Positions 6,940 to 16,399 of a DNA stretch of 38,832 bases are shown in pieces. Position 1 is the stretch's first letter; every line of letters begins with the position of its first letter. The notes beneath the pieces were generated by a model. That model was not told the origin of the DNA. It saw nothing but the letters and a program-made list of their open reading frames with translations, and made no database searches. Origin of the DNA: CADEEV01 sp032127875 (GTDB lineage Bacteria > Acidobacteriota > Vicinamibacteria > Fen-336); assembly GCA_032127875.1 (NCBI GenBank), contig JAQBHI010000019.1, positions 1 through 38,832 of the forward strand. The letters are read 5' to 3'. The position numbers were made by a program, and so were the translations under genes.

Positions 6940-8850
6940 TTGCACACCGACCTGCGCGCCTGGACGGTCCGCGACGCGATCGAGCGCTATAACGTCCACG
7001 GTTGGGGTCGCGATTTCTTCTCGGTGAACGAGGCGGGCCACGTCGAGGTGACCCCCGCCGGCCCTGGCTCGGCGAAGATCGACCTGAAGGAGCTGGTCGA
7101 CGACCTGCGCAGCCGTGGCTGCAACGTGCCGCTCTTGATCCGCTTCTCGGACATCCTGCGCACCCGCGTCCAGCAGCTGTGCGGCTCGTTCCAGCAGGCG
7201 ATAGCGGAAAACGAATACCACGGCAGCTATCGGGGCGTCTACCCGATCAAGGTGAACCAGCAGCGGCACGTGGTCGAGGAGCTGATCGAGTACGGCAAGC
7301 CCTACAACCTGGGCCTCGAGGCCGGCTCCAAGCCGGAGCTGCTGGTGGCGCTCGCGCTGCAGGACAACCCCGAGGCCCTGATCTTGTGCAACGGCTACAA
7401 GGACAAGGCCTACATCGAGACGGCGCTGCTGGCGCGCAAGCTGGGTCGGCAGGTCGTGATCACGATGGACCGCCTGGGCGAGCTGGACACGCTGCTGATG
7501 GCTTGCCGCGAGCTCGACATCCGGCCCGTGATCGGCGTCCGCGCGCGGCTCTCGACGAAGGGCGCCGGCAAGTGGGTCGATTCGACCGGCGATCGCTCCA
7601 AGTTCGGGCTGACGACGGCCGAGATGGTGGCCGCGGTGGAGCGGCTGCGCGCCGAGGGCATGCTCGACTGCCTGCAGTTGCTGCACTTCCACATCGGCTC
7701 CCAGATCACGGCGATCCGCGCCATCAAGGACGCCCTGCAGGAGGCGAGCCGCATCTTCGTGGAACTGCATGGGCTGGGCGCGAACATGCGCTACCTGGAC
7801 TGCGGCGGCGGCCTCGGCGTCGACTACGACGGCAGCCAGACCAATTTCCATTCTTCGGTGAACTACACGCTGCAGGAGTACGCGGCCGACGTGGTGAGCC
7901 AGATCGCCGAAGCCTGCAACGCCAAGGGCGTGCCGCATCCGGACATCGTCACCGAGTCGGGCCGGGCCCTCGTGGCCCACCACTCGGTGCTGGTCTTCAA
8001 CGTCCTCGGCACCAACGAGATCCTGGCCGGCCAGATTCCTGCGTCGCTGGCGCAGGGTGAGCACCGCATCATCCAGCAGCTCTACGAGACCTACGACGGC
8101 ATCAGCCGCAAGAACTTCCTCGAGGCCTATCACGACACGCTGCAGCTCAAGGAGGAGGGCATCACCGCCTTCAACCTGGGCGTCCTCGACCTGAAGCAGC
8201 GCGCCCGCGTCGAGCAGATCTTCTGGGCGACCTGCGAGCGGATCCTCAAGATCGTGCGCGACCTGCCCTATGTCCCCGACGATCTGGAGGGCCTCGAAAG
8301 GCAGCTCACCGACACCTACTACTGCAACTTCTCGCTGTTCCAGTCGCTGCCCGACCACTGGGCGGTGCGCCAGCTGTTCCCCACTATGCCGATCGATCGG
8401 CTGAACAAGGCGCCCACCCGGCGCGCCGTGCTCGCCGACCTGACCTGCGACTCCGACGGCAAGATGGACCAGTTCATCGACCTGAAAGACGTCAGGCACT
8501 TCCTCGACCTGCATTCGCCCAACGGCGAGCCGTACTACATCGCGAGCTTCCTGGTCGGCGCCTACCAGGAGATCCTCGGCGATCTGCACAACTTGTTCGG
8601 CGACACCGACGCGGTGCACGTCCGGCTCGACGGCGACGACTACCGGGTCGACCACGTCGTCGAAGGCGACTCCGTCACGGAGGTGCTGTCCTACGTTCAG
8701 TACTCGAAGGACGACCTGGTGTCGAGGGTGCGGCGCGCCGTCGAGAACGCGTTGCGCGAGAAGCGCCTGACCCCCGCGGAGTCGGGCCGCCTGATGCGCC
8801 GCTACGAAGAAGCCCTGGAAGGCTCCACGTACCTGACCGTCAACGATTGA
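6940..8850 (+). CDS. speA: Biosynthetic arginine decarboxylase
   Basis: The protein has 636 residues, the usual SpeA length. It converts arginine to agmatine for polyamine synthesis and uses PLP. The Schiff-base lysine is Lys104 in YPIKVNQ. The HFHIGSQ segment and the glycine-rich CGGGLGVDYDG phosphate-binding loop follow, and the catalytic Cys503 is in TCDSDGKMDQF. The fold is the alanine-racemase-like barrel plus beta domain. The start is TTG at 6940, giving an N-terminus (WTVRDAIERYNVHGWG) that matches the family. It lies two bases after the stop of the lipoprotein gene. No agmatinase or agmatine deiminase gene is in the window. Confidence 0.97.
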   Translation: MHTDLRAWTVRDAIERYNVHGWGRDFFSVNEAGHVEVTPAGPGSAKIDLKELVDDLRSRGCNVPLLIRFSDILRTRVQQLCGSFQQAIAENEYHGSYRGVYPIKVNQQRHVVEELIEYGKPYNLGLEAGSKPELLVALALQDNPEALILCNGYKDKAYIETALLARKLGRQVVITMDRLGELDTLLMACRELDIRPVIGVRARLSTKGAGKWVDSTGDRSKFGLTTAEMVAAVERLRAEGMLDCLQLLHFHIGSQITAIRAIKDALQEASRIFVELHGLGANMRYLDCGGGLGVDYDGSQTNFHSSVNYTLQEYAADVVSQIAEACNAKGVPHPDIVTESGRALVAHHSVLVFNVLGTNEILAGQIPASLAQGEHRIIQQLYETYDGISRKNFLEAYHDTLQLKEEGITAFNLGVLDLKQRARVEQIFWATCERILKIVRDLPYVPDDLEGLERQLTDTYYCNFSLFQSLPDHWAVRQLFPTMPIDRLNKAPTRRAVLADLTCDSDGKMDQFIDLKDVRHFLDLHSPNGEPYYIASFLVGAYQEILGDLHNLFGDTDAVHVRLDGDDYRVDHVVEGDSVTEVLSYVQYSKDDLVSRVRRAVENALREKRLTPAESGRLMRRYEEALEGSTYLTVND

Positions 8851-8909
8851 TGGCGACGAACGCCCGAGGGCGATGAGGCTCGTGGCGGACGACACCGACA
8901 TTCGCTGAC

Positions 8910-9968
8910 ATGGCGCCGCGTCGCGCGCCCGAAAACCCGATCCTCACTCCCGGCATGCTACGGCCTTCGCGGGACGACCTGGAAGTCGTGGGAGTGTTCA
9001 ATCCGGGCGTGATACGCCATGGGCAGGAGGTGCTGCTCCTGTTGCGCGTGGCCGAGGCCCCGCTGAGGCGCTCGGCGAGCGAAGTGGCCGCGCCCGCGTT
9101 CGACGCGAGCACGGGCCGACTCGAGGTGCGGCGCTGGCCAGCCGACACGCCCGGCCTCGACGTGAGCGACCCGCGAACGGTGCTGTTCGACGGACGCACG
9201 TGGCTGACGTCGATATCCCACCTCCGCGTCGCGCGATCCACGGACGGCATCCACTTCGAGGTGGAGCCAGCACCCGCGCTGGCGCCTGCCACCGAGCTCG
9301 AGTCGTTCGGCATCGAGGACCCGCGCATCACGCTGCTCGACGGCACGTACTGGATCAACTACAGCGCCGTGTCCGGGCATGGGATCGCCACCGCGCTGGC
9401 CTCGACCCGCGATTTCCGGACCTTCGAGAGGCATGGTGTGGTCTTCCCGCCCCCCAATCGCGACGTCACGATCTTTCCCGAACGGATGGCTGGACGCTAT
9501 GCCGCACTGCATCGGCCGATGCCGGAAGCGCCGGGGGAGCCCGCGATCTGGATCGCCTGGTCTTCCGACCTGTTGGCCTGGGGCGCCCACGCTCCCGTCG
9601 CTGGCGCGCGGCCTGATCGCTGGGACGATCTCAAGGTGGGAGGCGGCGCCGTGCCGTTCCGGGTGCGCTCCGGCGCGCAGGATGCGTGGCTTTCGATCTA
9701 TCACGGCGTCGGCCGGTCGCCTCTCGAGTACTCGCTGGGCGCCCTGCTGCTGGACGCGCGCGATCCGGGCCGGGTGCTCGCCCGCTCGCGCGATCCGATC
9801 CTGAAGCCGGAGGCCGGCTACGAACGGGAAGGCTTTTTCGGCGGGGTCGTGTTCAGTTGCGGGGCGCTGGTCGAGGGCGATTCGGTCCGGGTCTACTATG
9901 GCGCGGCCGACGGCGTCACCGCCGCCGCCGATCTGTCGCTCCGCGAAATTCTCGGGGGGCTCGCGTAG
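8910..9968 (+). CDS. GH130-like glycoside phosphorylase (first of two)
   Basis: The protein has 352 residues with a five-bladed beta-propeller pattern typical of GH130 enzymes, which phosphorolyse or hydrolyse beta-mannosides. Family landmarks are FNPGVIRHG, the catalytic-acid segment GIEDPRI with Asp137, LHRPMP, and the C-terminal YYGAADGV. The His and Arg of LHRPMP fit a phosphate site, favouring a phosphorylase. There is no signal peptide, so it is cytoplasmic. It begins the sugar operon; 59 bp separate it from speA and no clear Shine-Dalgarno is seen. The GTG of the next gene follows its TAG by two bases. Confidence 0.82.
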   Translation: MAPRRAPENPILTPGMLRPSRDDLEVVGVFNPGVIRHGQEVLLLLRVAEAPLRRSASEVAAPAFDASTGRLEVRRWPADTPGLDVSDPRTVLFDGRTWLTSISHLRVARSTDGIHFEVEPAPALAPATELESFGIEDPRITLLDGTYWINYSAVSGHGIATALASTRDFRTFERHGVVFPPPNRDVTIFPERMAGRYAALHRPMPEAPGEPAIWIAWSSDLLAWGAHAPVAGARPDRWDDLKVGGGAVPFRVRSGAQDAWLSIYHGVGRSPLEYSLGALLLDARDPGRVLARSRDPILKPEAGYEREGFFGGVVFSCGALVEGDSVRVYYGAADGVTAAADLSLREILGGLA

Positions 9969-9970
9969 TC

Positions 9971-11152
9971 GTGTCCGGCGCAGCCTTCGAGCTGGGGATC
10001 AACTACTGGCCCCGGCGTCGCGCGATGTACATGTGGCGTGAATTCGACCTGGCAGAGGTGCGGGACGAACTGGCGCAGATCGCCGACATCGGCTTCGACA
10101 CGGTCCGGCTGTTCGCGCTGACGCGGGACTTCCTGCCGCGGCCGGGATTCGTGGACCCCGAGATGCTCGCGCGCCTGGTGAGCGTGGCCCGAGCCGTCGA
10201 GCAGGCCGGCCTGAGGAGCGTGCCGACACTCGTGGTCCTGAACATGAGCGGCCGCATCTGGTGGCCGGAGTGGATGCTGAATGCCCAGGGCCGGCCCGCC
10301 GATCTGTTCTCCGATGCTTCCCTGCTGCGTTCCCAGGAGCTGCTCGTGGAGAGTTGCGCGCGCGCGCTCGCCGGAGACGCGTCGGTTCGTGCTTTCGATA
10401 TCGCCAACGAGATCGACGATGCGCAGCGACCGGCATCACGGAACGCCGGCCGGGCCTGGGCCTCGCTGCTGGCCGCGGCGATCCGGCGTGGCGCACCGGG
10501 GACGCCGCTTCAGATCGGCGCCCACCTGCCCTCGCTCACCGCGCCCAATCACATGCGTGTGGACGACCTCGCCGCCATCGCGGACGAGGACGTGATGCAC
10601 GCCTATCCGCTCTACAGCAGCGCCGCCCGTTCGTTTCTCGACCCCGAGCTGGTGCCCTTCTCCTGCGCCTTGACGGCCGGGCTCTCGGGAACGGGACGCC
10701 GGCCGCTGATGCAGGAGTTCGGGTTGTGCACGGCGCCACCGGGAGTCGCCGGCCACTCGTTCACCGATGATTTCCTGGGCGAGCCGAAGTCGCAGTATCT
10801 GGCTTCCGAGGCGGAGGGCGCAGCGTACTATCAGGCAGTGACAGACAGGCTGGTGGCCACGGGCGCCGCAGGCGCCTACGCCTGGTGCTATGCGGACTAC
10901 GACGCGCGGCTGTTCGCGCGGCCGCCACTGGCGAGCGCCGTGCGCGAGCGCAGCTTTGGGCTGGTGCGCTCGGACGGCACCGAGAAGCCTGCCGCGGGGG
11001 TCTTCCGGCACTTGCGGAAGCGGCGCGACGCGAGCGAGCTGGTTCTCGGATCCGTGCCTGCCGTGCTCGACGTGAGCGCCGACGAGTACTATCGATCTCC
11101 CGCCGCGCACTTCGCGCGACTCTACGCACGCTGGGTCCTGGCGCACACGTGA
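9971..11152 (+). CDS. GH5-like (clan A) glycoside hydrolase
   Basis: The protein has 393 residues from GTG 9971. It is a TIM-barrel retaining glycosidase of clan A. The acid/base is Glu147 in DIANEID (the N-E pair that ends strand 4) and the nucleophile is Glu249 in LMQEFGL (strand 7). The N-terminus, NYWPRRRAMYMW, recalls the GH5_18 group as I remember it, whose members act on Man-beta-1,4-GlcNAc-type disaccharides; that assignment is inference. No signal peptide is present, so the enzyme is cytoplasmic. It sits between two GH130-like genes and its TGA overlaps the next GTG (GTGA). It probably trims imported oligosaccharides. Confidence 0.82.
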   Translation: MSGAAFELGINYWPRRRAMYMWREFDLAEVRDELAQIADIGFDTVRLFALTRDFLPRPGFVDPEMLARLVSVARAVEQAGLRSVPTLVVLNMSGRIWWPEWMLNAQGRPADLFSDASLLRSQELLVESCARALAGDASVRAFDIANEIDDAQRPASRNAGRAWASLLAAAIRRGAPGTPLQIGAHLPSLTAPNHMRVDDLAAIADEDVMHAYPLYSSAARSFLDPELVPFSCALTAGLSGTGRRPLMQEFGLCTAPPGVAGHSFTDDFLGEPKSQYLASEAEGAAYYQAVTDRLVATGAAGAYAWCYADYDARLFARPPLASAVRERSFGLVRSDGTEKPAAGVFRHLRKRRDASELVLGSVPAVLDVSADEYYRSPAAHFARLYARWVLAHT

Positions 11153-12114
11153 TCGCCCCGCTGGAACGTCTGGACACGAACCCGCTGCTCAGTCCGACAC
11201 AGATCACGTTCACGCGCGCCAGCGGGGCCTTCAATCCCGGCGCCTGCGTCGATCGCGCCAGTGGACGCGTGGTGCTCCTGGTGCGGGTCTTCGAAGCGGA
11301 CACGCGGCGCTCCTGCCTGGCGCTGGCGCTCTCGTCGGATGGGCGCACGCTCGACGAGATCCGGGACACGCCGGCCGTCGCGCGCGAAGCGCCGTACGAG
11401 GAGTGGGGCGTCGAAGACGCCCGCGTGACGTATCTCGAAGACCAGGGGCGCTACGCCATTACCTATACCGGGTACTCGTCGGCGGGGCCGCGCGTCTGCC
11501 TGATCACGACCGACGACCTGCTGGAGCCCGCGCGCTATCGGCGTCACGGACCGCGGCTTGCGGGTGACAACAAGAACTGCGTGATCCTGCCCGCCAGGGT
11601 GGACGGTCAATACGTGATCCTGCACCGTCCGATGCCCCGCATCGTGTGCGTCCGGGTCCGCTCTCTGGACGACGAGTGGCCACAGCACGGCGTCGAGCTG
11701 TTGGGCCCAAAGCCCGGTACCTGGCGCAGCTCGCGTGTCGGAGCCGGCGCCCCGCCGATCGCAACCCGCGTGGGCTGGCTGCTGCCGTTTCACGGCGCCA
11801 CCACGATCGAGGAGGGCAACGTCTACTCGATGGGCTGGTGCGTGCTCGAGCGCGAGAGGCCGGAGGAGGTCGTGTACGTCTCCGAGACTCCGGCGCTCGC
11901 ACCGCGGGCCGCGTACGAGATCGACGCGGGGCCGCTTCCGCAGGTCGACATGGCCAACTTCAGGAACGGAGTGCGCGTCGTGTTCCCGCAGGGGCTCGTG
12001 GAGCGTGGCGACGATCTCCTGGTCTATTACGGCGCCGCCGACGTGTCGGTGGCGGCCGCGCGGGTGAACAAGGAAGCACTCCTCGTGTCTCTCGAGGCGG
12101 CCATCGCCCGGTGA
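11149..12114 (+). CDS. GH130-like glycoside phosphorylase (second of two)
   Basis: The protein has 321 residues from GTG 11149, overlapping the previous stop. It is a beta-propeller with FNPGAC, the catalytic segment GVEDARV (Asp90), ILHRPMPR, LPFHGA and YYGAADVSVAAA at the end. It differs from the first GH130-like protein in length and in having EDAR instead of EDPR. The two therefore belong to different subgroups and probably act on different linkages or chain lengths. It is cytoplasmic. The stop overlaps the start of the large fusion lipoprotein (GTGA), so production is coupled to that of the binding protein. Confidence 0.8.
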   Translation: MIAPLERLDTNPLLSPTQITFTRASGAFNPGACVDRASGRVVLLVRVFEADTRRSCLALALSSDGRTLDEIRDTPAVAREAPYEEWGVEDARVTYLEDQGRYAITYTGYSSAGPRVCLITTDDLLEPARYRRHGPRLAGDNKNCVILPARVDGQYVILHRPMPRIVCVRVRSLDDEWPQHGVELLGPKPGTWRSSRVGAGAPPIATRVGWLLPFHGATTIEEGNVYSMGWCVLERERPEEVVYVSETPALAPRAAYEIDAGPLPQVDMANFRNGVRVVFPQGLVERGDDLLVYYGAADVSVAAARVNKEALLVSLEAAIAR

Positions 12115-14729
12115 TCGCCCACGCCCTGAGGTCGCGCGCGCTCCGCGCTCTCGCGACGCTGGCCCTGGCGTGCCTCGCGCCGGGCTGTGGTCGCCGCAGC
12201 CTGTCACCACCACGCAGCTCGCAGCCGCCGCCTCTCGAGCTTCGCTTCGACCACCTGCGGCAGCTCGGCCTCGACGCAAGCGTGAGCGGCAAGCCGGTTC
12301 GCGTCGTCGCGCTCTACGCTGCCGCGCCGGACTACCGCCCGTCCGGATCGCCGGCGCGCGACGGCTACGAGGGCCTTGCCAGCGTGGACGATGCCGCGCG
12401 CGCCGCGGTCGTCTATCTGCGCGCCTACGAGCAGACCGGCGACGCGCGCGATGGAGACGAGGCCCAGGCCCTGCTGCGGTTCGTCGCCGCGATGGAGCAG
12501 GGAGACGGGGAGTTCGTCAACTTCATCGATGCGCGGGGACGCCTGAACCGTGAGGCGCCGAGCAGCCGGAAGTCCCTGTCGTACTGGGCGGCCCGCGGCC
12601 TGTGGGCGCTGGGCGAGGGCGTGCGCGTCTTCGGACGGCACGAGAGCGATCGCTTGACGGGCCTGCGCGGCGCACTGGGTCGCCTGGAAGAGCGGATGGC
12701 GCGCGAGGTGGACGCCGGGCGCTTGTTGGGGGGATCGGCCACCGCGACGTCGGAGGCTCTGCTCGGGCTGCTGGCTCTGCAGCGCGCGGAGCCGAAGGCG
12801 ACGCGGGCCGCGCTGGCCGCTCGGACCGCGGAGCTGCTGGTCCCGCTGTCGGCGGGCTCCGCCTCGCAGCCACCCTGGGGCGCCCGACTGGACGCTCCGG
12901 GCGCCGCCTGGCATGCGTGGGGTGCTCGCTCCAGCGCGGCGCTCGCCAATGCCGCGGTCGTCCTCGAGCGTCCTGATTTCCTGCTCGCCGCCAGGCAGGA
13001 GGCCGACGCCCTGTGGGCGCGCTCCATGCTGGCCGGGCAGTTCGCCTCCGAGGTCGCGCCGGACGGCACGGCGCGGTGGTTCCCGCAGATCGCCTACGGC
13101 GTGAGCCCGATCGTGGAAGGCTACCTGGCGATCGCCGAGGGCACCGGCGATCCCAAGTACGCCGTGCTGGCGGGGCTGGCAGGGGCCTGGCTGCAGGGCG
13201 CCAACCCCGCCGGTGCCGTCATGTACGACGAGGGCACGGGCCGAAGCTTCGATGGCATCGACGGCCCTTCCGCGGCGCAGGTGAACCGCAACTCCGGAGC
13301 CGAGTCCACCATCGAGGCGTTGCTCGCGCTGCAGAGCGTGACGCGCAACCCCGAGGCCGCGCGCTATCTGCGCTACCGGCAGCTCGGAACGCCGGGGGAC
13401 TCGCTCGCGAAGCTCCCGGAGCGGCGCCAGTTCACGGGCCCGGACGGCGGACGAGTGGAACTGCGCTGGCGCGAGCAAGCCCTGGAGGTCATCGAGACAC
13501 GCGCCGATTCGCTCCCCATCACGCTCACATATTGGCCGGCCGCCAACCCGACCGAGACCCGGCTCGCGATGCGCCTGGCCGCGCACTGGAATCTCGAGCA
13601 CCCCGAGCTTCAGGTCCGCGTCCAGCCGCTGCCGGCGGGGCGCTCCTCGGAGGAAGTTCTGCTGGCGGCGATCGTGGCCCGCGCGACGCCAGACGTGTCC
13701 TCCAACGTCTCGTCCGCACTGCTCGCCCGGCTGGTCCGGGCCGGCGGCGTCGTCAGGCTCGACGACCTGGCGCCCACCGCCGCGCGTCTGGCGGAGCGAA
13801 CCAGCAGCGCGATGCTGGCTTCGCTACGCCTGCCGGATGGCGGGATCTATGCGATGCCGTGGAAGACCAATCCCGAGATGCTGATGTACAACGTCGACCT
13901 GCTGGCCGCCGCCGGCATCGCTCCGCCGCGCAATCACAGCCAGTTGCTCGAGGCGTTCCGAAGGCTGGGCCGCGATACAGACGGCGATGGCCGCCTGGAT
14001 CGCTGGGCGCTCTGGGCGCCGCTCAAGACGACCTGGCACGAGCGCTTCCACGACTTCTATCCGCTGTATCTCGCGAGCTCGGGCGGTCGCACCCTGATCT
14101 CCGACGGACAGGTCCTCTTCGACAACGAGGCCGCCGTGTCCGCCATCGAGGTGCTACGACGCGGATTCGCGGACGGGCTCCTGCCGCGGGCGAATTTTGC
14201 GCTGGGCAGTGACCCGTTCGCAGACGGAACGGTGGCCATGAAGATCATCGGCTGCTGGTTCCTGCCCGAGCTGGAGCAACTGAAGACTCCGGGACTGCAC
14301 TACGACGTGGCACCGATCCCCCGCTCGGACACGGCGAATCCCGGCGACAGCTACGCGTTCGCCGACCTGCGCAGCATCGCGATCTTCTCCACGACGCAGC
14401 ATCCCGATGCCGCCGCCCGCTTCGTCGCCTACCTGACGTCGCCGGCCGCCGACCGTCTGCTGATCGAGGAAGCGAGCCAATTGCCCTACCGGCGCGCCCT
14501 GGCCTTCGACCCGCGCTACACGGCGTCTCTGGCGCGCTGGCCGACGCTTGCCAGCTACGCGGCCCACGTCGAGCGGACGCGCGATCTGGATCTCGACCCC
14601 GACGTCGTCGAGATCTTCGATCTGATCTCCGAAGCCTATGAGGCCGGCGGCATCTACGGCGTCGTTCCGGTGCGGCAGGCGGTGGCGCAGGCGGCGGCCG
14701 AGGCCAGGAAGATCGTCGATGCGCGCTGA
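12111..14729 (+). CDS. Lipoprotein fusing an alpha/alpha-barrel-like domain to an ABC solute-binding protein
   Basis: The protein has 872 residues from GTG 12111. The N-terminus is a signal sequence with cysteines in a lipoprotein-like setting (LALACLAPGC), so it is probably a lipid-anchored periplasmic protein. Residues about 40-435 look like an (alpha/alpha)6 barrel of the six-hairpin glycosidase type (VDDAARAAVVYLRAYEQTGD; QVNRNSGAESTIEALLAL). Residues about 470-872 form a family 1 extracellular solute-binding protein: ITLTYWPAANPTETRLA, GGIYAMPWKTNPEMLMYNVD, the calcium-loop-like DTDGDGRLDRW, and a C-terminal helix before the stop. The operon has no separate binding protein. The frame is continuous through the junction. 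The barrel could be a hydrolase or an inactive glycan-binding module. Confidence 0.8.
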   Translation: MIAHALRSRALRALATLALACLAPGCGRRSLSPPRSSQPPPLELRFDHLRQLGLDASVSGKPVRVVALYAAAPDYRPSGSPARDGYEGLASVDDAARAAVVYLRAYEQTGDARDGDEAQALLRFVAAMEQGDGEFVNFIDARGRLNREAPSSRKSLSYWAARGLWALGEGVRVFGRHESDRLTGLRGALGRLEERMAREVDAGRLLGGSATATSEALLGLLALQRAEPKATRAALAARTAELLVPLSAGSASQPPWGARLDAPGAAWHAWGARSSAALANAAVVLERPDFLLAARQEADALWARSMLAGQFASEVAPDGTARWFPQIAYGVSPIVEGYLAIAEGTGDPKYAVLAGLAGAWLQGANPAGAVMYDEGTGRSFDGIDGPSAAQVNRNSGAESTIEALLALQSVTRNPEAARYLRYRQLGTPGDSLAKLPERRQFTGPDGGRVELRWREQALEVIETRADSLPITLTYWPAANPTETRLAMRLAAHWNLEHPELQVRVQPLPAGRSSEEVLLAAIVARATPDVSSNVSSALLARLVRAGGVVRLDDLAPTAARLAERTSSAMLASLRLPDGGIYAMPWKTNPEMLMYNVDLLAAAGIAPPRNHSQLLEAFRRLGRDTDGDGRLDRWALWAPLKTTWHERFHDFYPLYLASSGGRTLISDGQVLFDNEAAVSAIEVLRRGFADGLLPRANFALGSDPFADGTVAMKIIGCWFLPELEQLKTPGLHYDVAPIPRSDTANPGDSYAFADLRSIAIFSTTQHPDAAARFVAYLTSPAADRLLIEEASQLPYRRALAFDPRYTASLARWPTLASYAAHVERTRDLDLDPDVVEIFDLISEAYEAGGIYGVVPVRQAVAQAAAEARKIVDAR

Positions 14730-15582
14730 GGATCGGTCGGGATGGCTGCTGAGCGCGCCCTACGCCGCCTTCCTGCTGGTGTTCGCAGCCTATCCGGTGT
14801 GCTTCGCGCTGGCGCTGGTGTTCATGCACTGGGACCTGGTGAGGGCTCCCAGCTTCGCCGGCTTCGACAACGTGCGCCTGCTCGCGACCGATACCCGCTT
14901 CTGGCGCGCGGTCCTCAACACCTTCGTCTTTCTCGGCATTCACCTGCCGCTCCAGATCGCCACCGCCCTCACGCTGGCGCTGGCGCTCAACCGCCCCCTG
15001 GTGTTCCGCGCCTTCTGGCGGGCTGCGTTCTTTCTCCCGGTCGTCATCTCCGGCGCCGTGGTGGCCATTTTGTGGAACGCGCTCTACGCCACTGACGTCG
15101 GCCTGATCAACGGCCTGCTCGCAAGAGCCGGCGTGGCGCCGGTGCCCTGGCTCACCGATCCATCGCTGGCGATGCCCGCGATCGCAGTGATGGTCACCTG
15201 GAAGAACGTCGGCTTCTATGTCGTCATCTACCTCGCCGGCCTTCAGTACATTCCGCGAAGCTGCCAGGAGGCGATCGCGGTCGAGGGCGCCAGCGCGTGG
15301 CAGCGCCTTCGCCATCTCACCCTTCCGCTGCTGCTGCCCCAGACCATCCTGGTCGTGACCCTCTCGACGATCAACGGCTTCCAGCTCTTCATCGAGCCGT
15401 ACGTGATGACGGGCGGCGGGCCGCTGCGCCGGACTTTCTCGATCGTGCTCTACATGTACACGAATGCGTTCTCGTATCAGAAGATGGGCTACGCGGCGAC
15501 CATCGGCGTGGCGCTGGCGCTGATCATCGGCCTGGTGGTGGCGATCCAACGCCGAGTCATCGGCAAGGCGGAGGTGCAATGA
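14719..15582 (+). CDS. ABC sugar transporter permease, MalF/UgpA type
   Basis: The protein has 287 residues from ATG 14719, overlapping the fusion gene by 11 bases. There are six predicted membrane segments, beginning WLLSAPYAAFLLVFAAYPV. The cytoplasmic EAA loop that docks the ATPase is EAIAVEGASAWQRLRHLTLP at about residues 183-202. It forms the heteromeric channel of a carbohydrate uptake transporter (CUT1 type) with the next gene. The longer upstream frame is a shadow of the fusion gene. It ends in ATGA with the second permease. Confidence 0.93.
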   Translation: MRAEDRSGWLLSAPYAAFLLVFAAYPVCFALALVFMHWDLVRAPSFAGFDNVRLLATDTRFWRAVLNTFVFLGIHLPLQIATALTLALALNRPLVFRAFWRAAFFLPVVISGAVVAILWNALYATDVGLINGLLARAGVAPVPWLTDPSLAMPAIAVMVTWKNVGFYVVIYLAGLQYIPRSCQEAIAVEGASAWQRLRHLTLPLLLPQTILVVTLSTINGFQLFIEPYVMTGGGPLRRTFSIVLYMYTNAFSYQKMGYAATIGVALALIIGLVVAIQRRVIGKAEVQ

Positions 15583-16394
15583 GGCTGTTCGTGCGCGCCG
15601 CGCTGTACCTGGGGCTGACCCTCGCCGCCATCACCTTCATCTATCCCTTCCTATGGATGCTGTCGAGCAGCTTGAAGCCACCCTTCGAGTTCGGCACGCT
15701 GGCCCTCATCCCCGGCAGCATCACGCTCGACAACTACCGGATCATGTGGAGCCGGGCGCCGTTCGGTCGCGCGCTGGCGAACAGCGTGCTGGTCGCGGGC
15801 ACGATCACCGCCGCAGTCCTGGTGCTGAGCTCGATGACCGCCTACGCGATGGCCCGCTTGCGCTTCCCTGGCCGACGCGCGCTGAACGCGGCCACGCTGG
15901 CCGTGCTGCTGGTGCCCGGGCAACTGACGCTGATCCCGCTGTACACGCTGATCGTGCAGCTCGGTTGGATCGACACGTATGCCGCGCTGATCGTTCCCTA
16001 CCTGTGCAACGCGACGGCCATTCTCATGCTGCGGCAGTTCTTCCTGCAGATTCCCCAGTCGCTCATCGATTCGGCCCGCATGGATGGCATGGGGGAGCTG
16101 CGCATCCTCTTCACCATCTTCTGGCCGCTGGCTCGCCCGCCGCTGGCGATCGTCGCCATCTTCACCTTCATGGGCTCCTGGAACGAGGTACTCTGGCCGC
16201 TGCTCGTCGTGCGCGACCAGCAAACGATGACGCTGCCGCAGCTGCTGACCGTGTTCGCGCTGGGCGGCGGGGCCGGGACGCTGGGCGTCTCGCTGGCCGC
16301 CTCCATGGTGCTGGTCGTCCCCGTGGTGGTCGCCTACATGTTCCTGCAGCGGTATTTCATCGAGAGCATGGCCGGCGCCGGAGTGAAAGGATAA
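15579..16394 (+). CDS. ABC sugar transporter permease, MalG/UgpE type
   Basis: The protein has 271 residues and starts with ATG overlapping the previous stop (ATGA). About six membrane segments are seen, with the periplasmic loop after the first helix (LKPPFEFGTLALIPGSITLDNY) typical of MalG. The EAA loop is SARMDGMGELRILFTIFWPL. It completes the CUT1 channel. The final segments are VSLAASMVLVVPVVVAYMFL and the tail RYFIESMAGAGVKG, the usual MalG-type ending (Q-R-Y-F-x-x-G/S-x-x-x-G-A-V-K-G). Five bases separate it from the ATPase gene. Confidence 0.95.
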   Translation: MRLFVRAALYLGLTLAAITFIYPFLWMLSSSLKPPFEFGTLALIPGSITLDNYRIMWSRAPFGRALANSVLVAGTITAAVLVLSSMTAYAMARLRFPGRRALNAATLAVLLVPGQLTLIPLYTLIVQLGWIDTYAALIVPYLCNATAILMLRQFFLQIPQSLIDSARMDGMGELRILFTIFWPLARPPLAIVAIFTFMGSWNEVLWPLLVVRDQQTMTLPQLLTVFALGGGAGTLGVSLAASMVLVVPVVVAYMFLQRYFIESMAGAGVKG

Positions 16395-16399
16395 AGAGC

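Noticed and set aside
6829..8901. Long minus-strand open frame (690 codons) antisense to speA
   Set aside because: It mirrors the codon bias of speA, has a His/Gln/Val-rich low-quality translation and no domain pattern, while speA is certain.
14245..15579. 444-codon minus-strand frame opposite the permease and fusion genes
   Set aside because: Shadow frame with Arg/His/Gln-rich sequence; the plus-strand genes have clear families.
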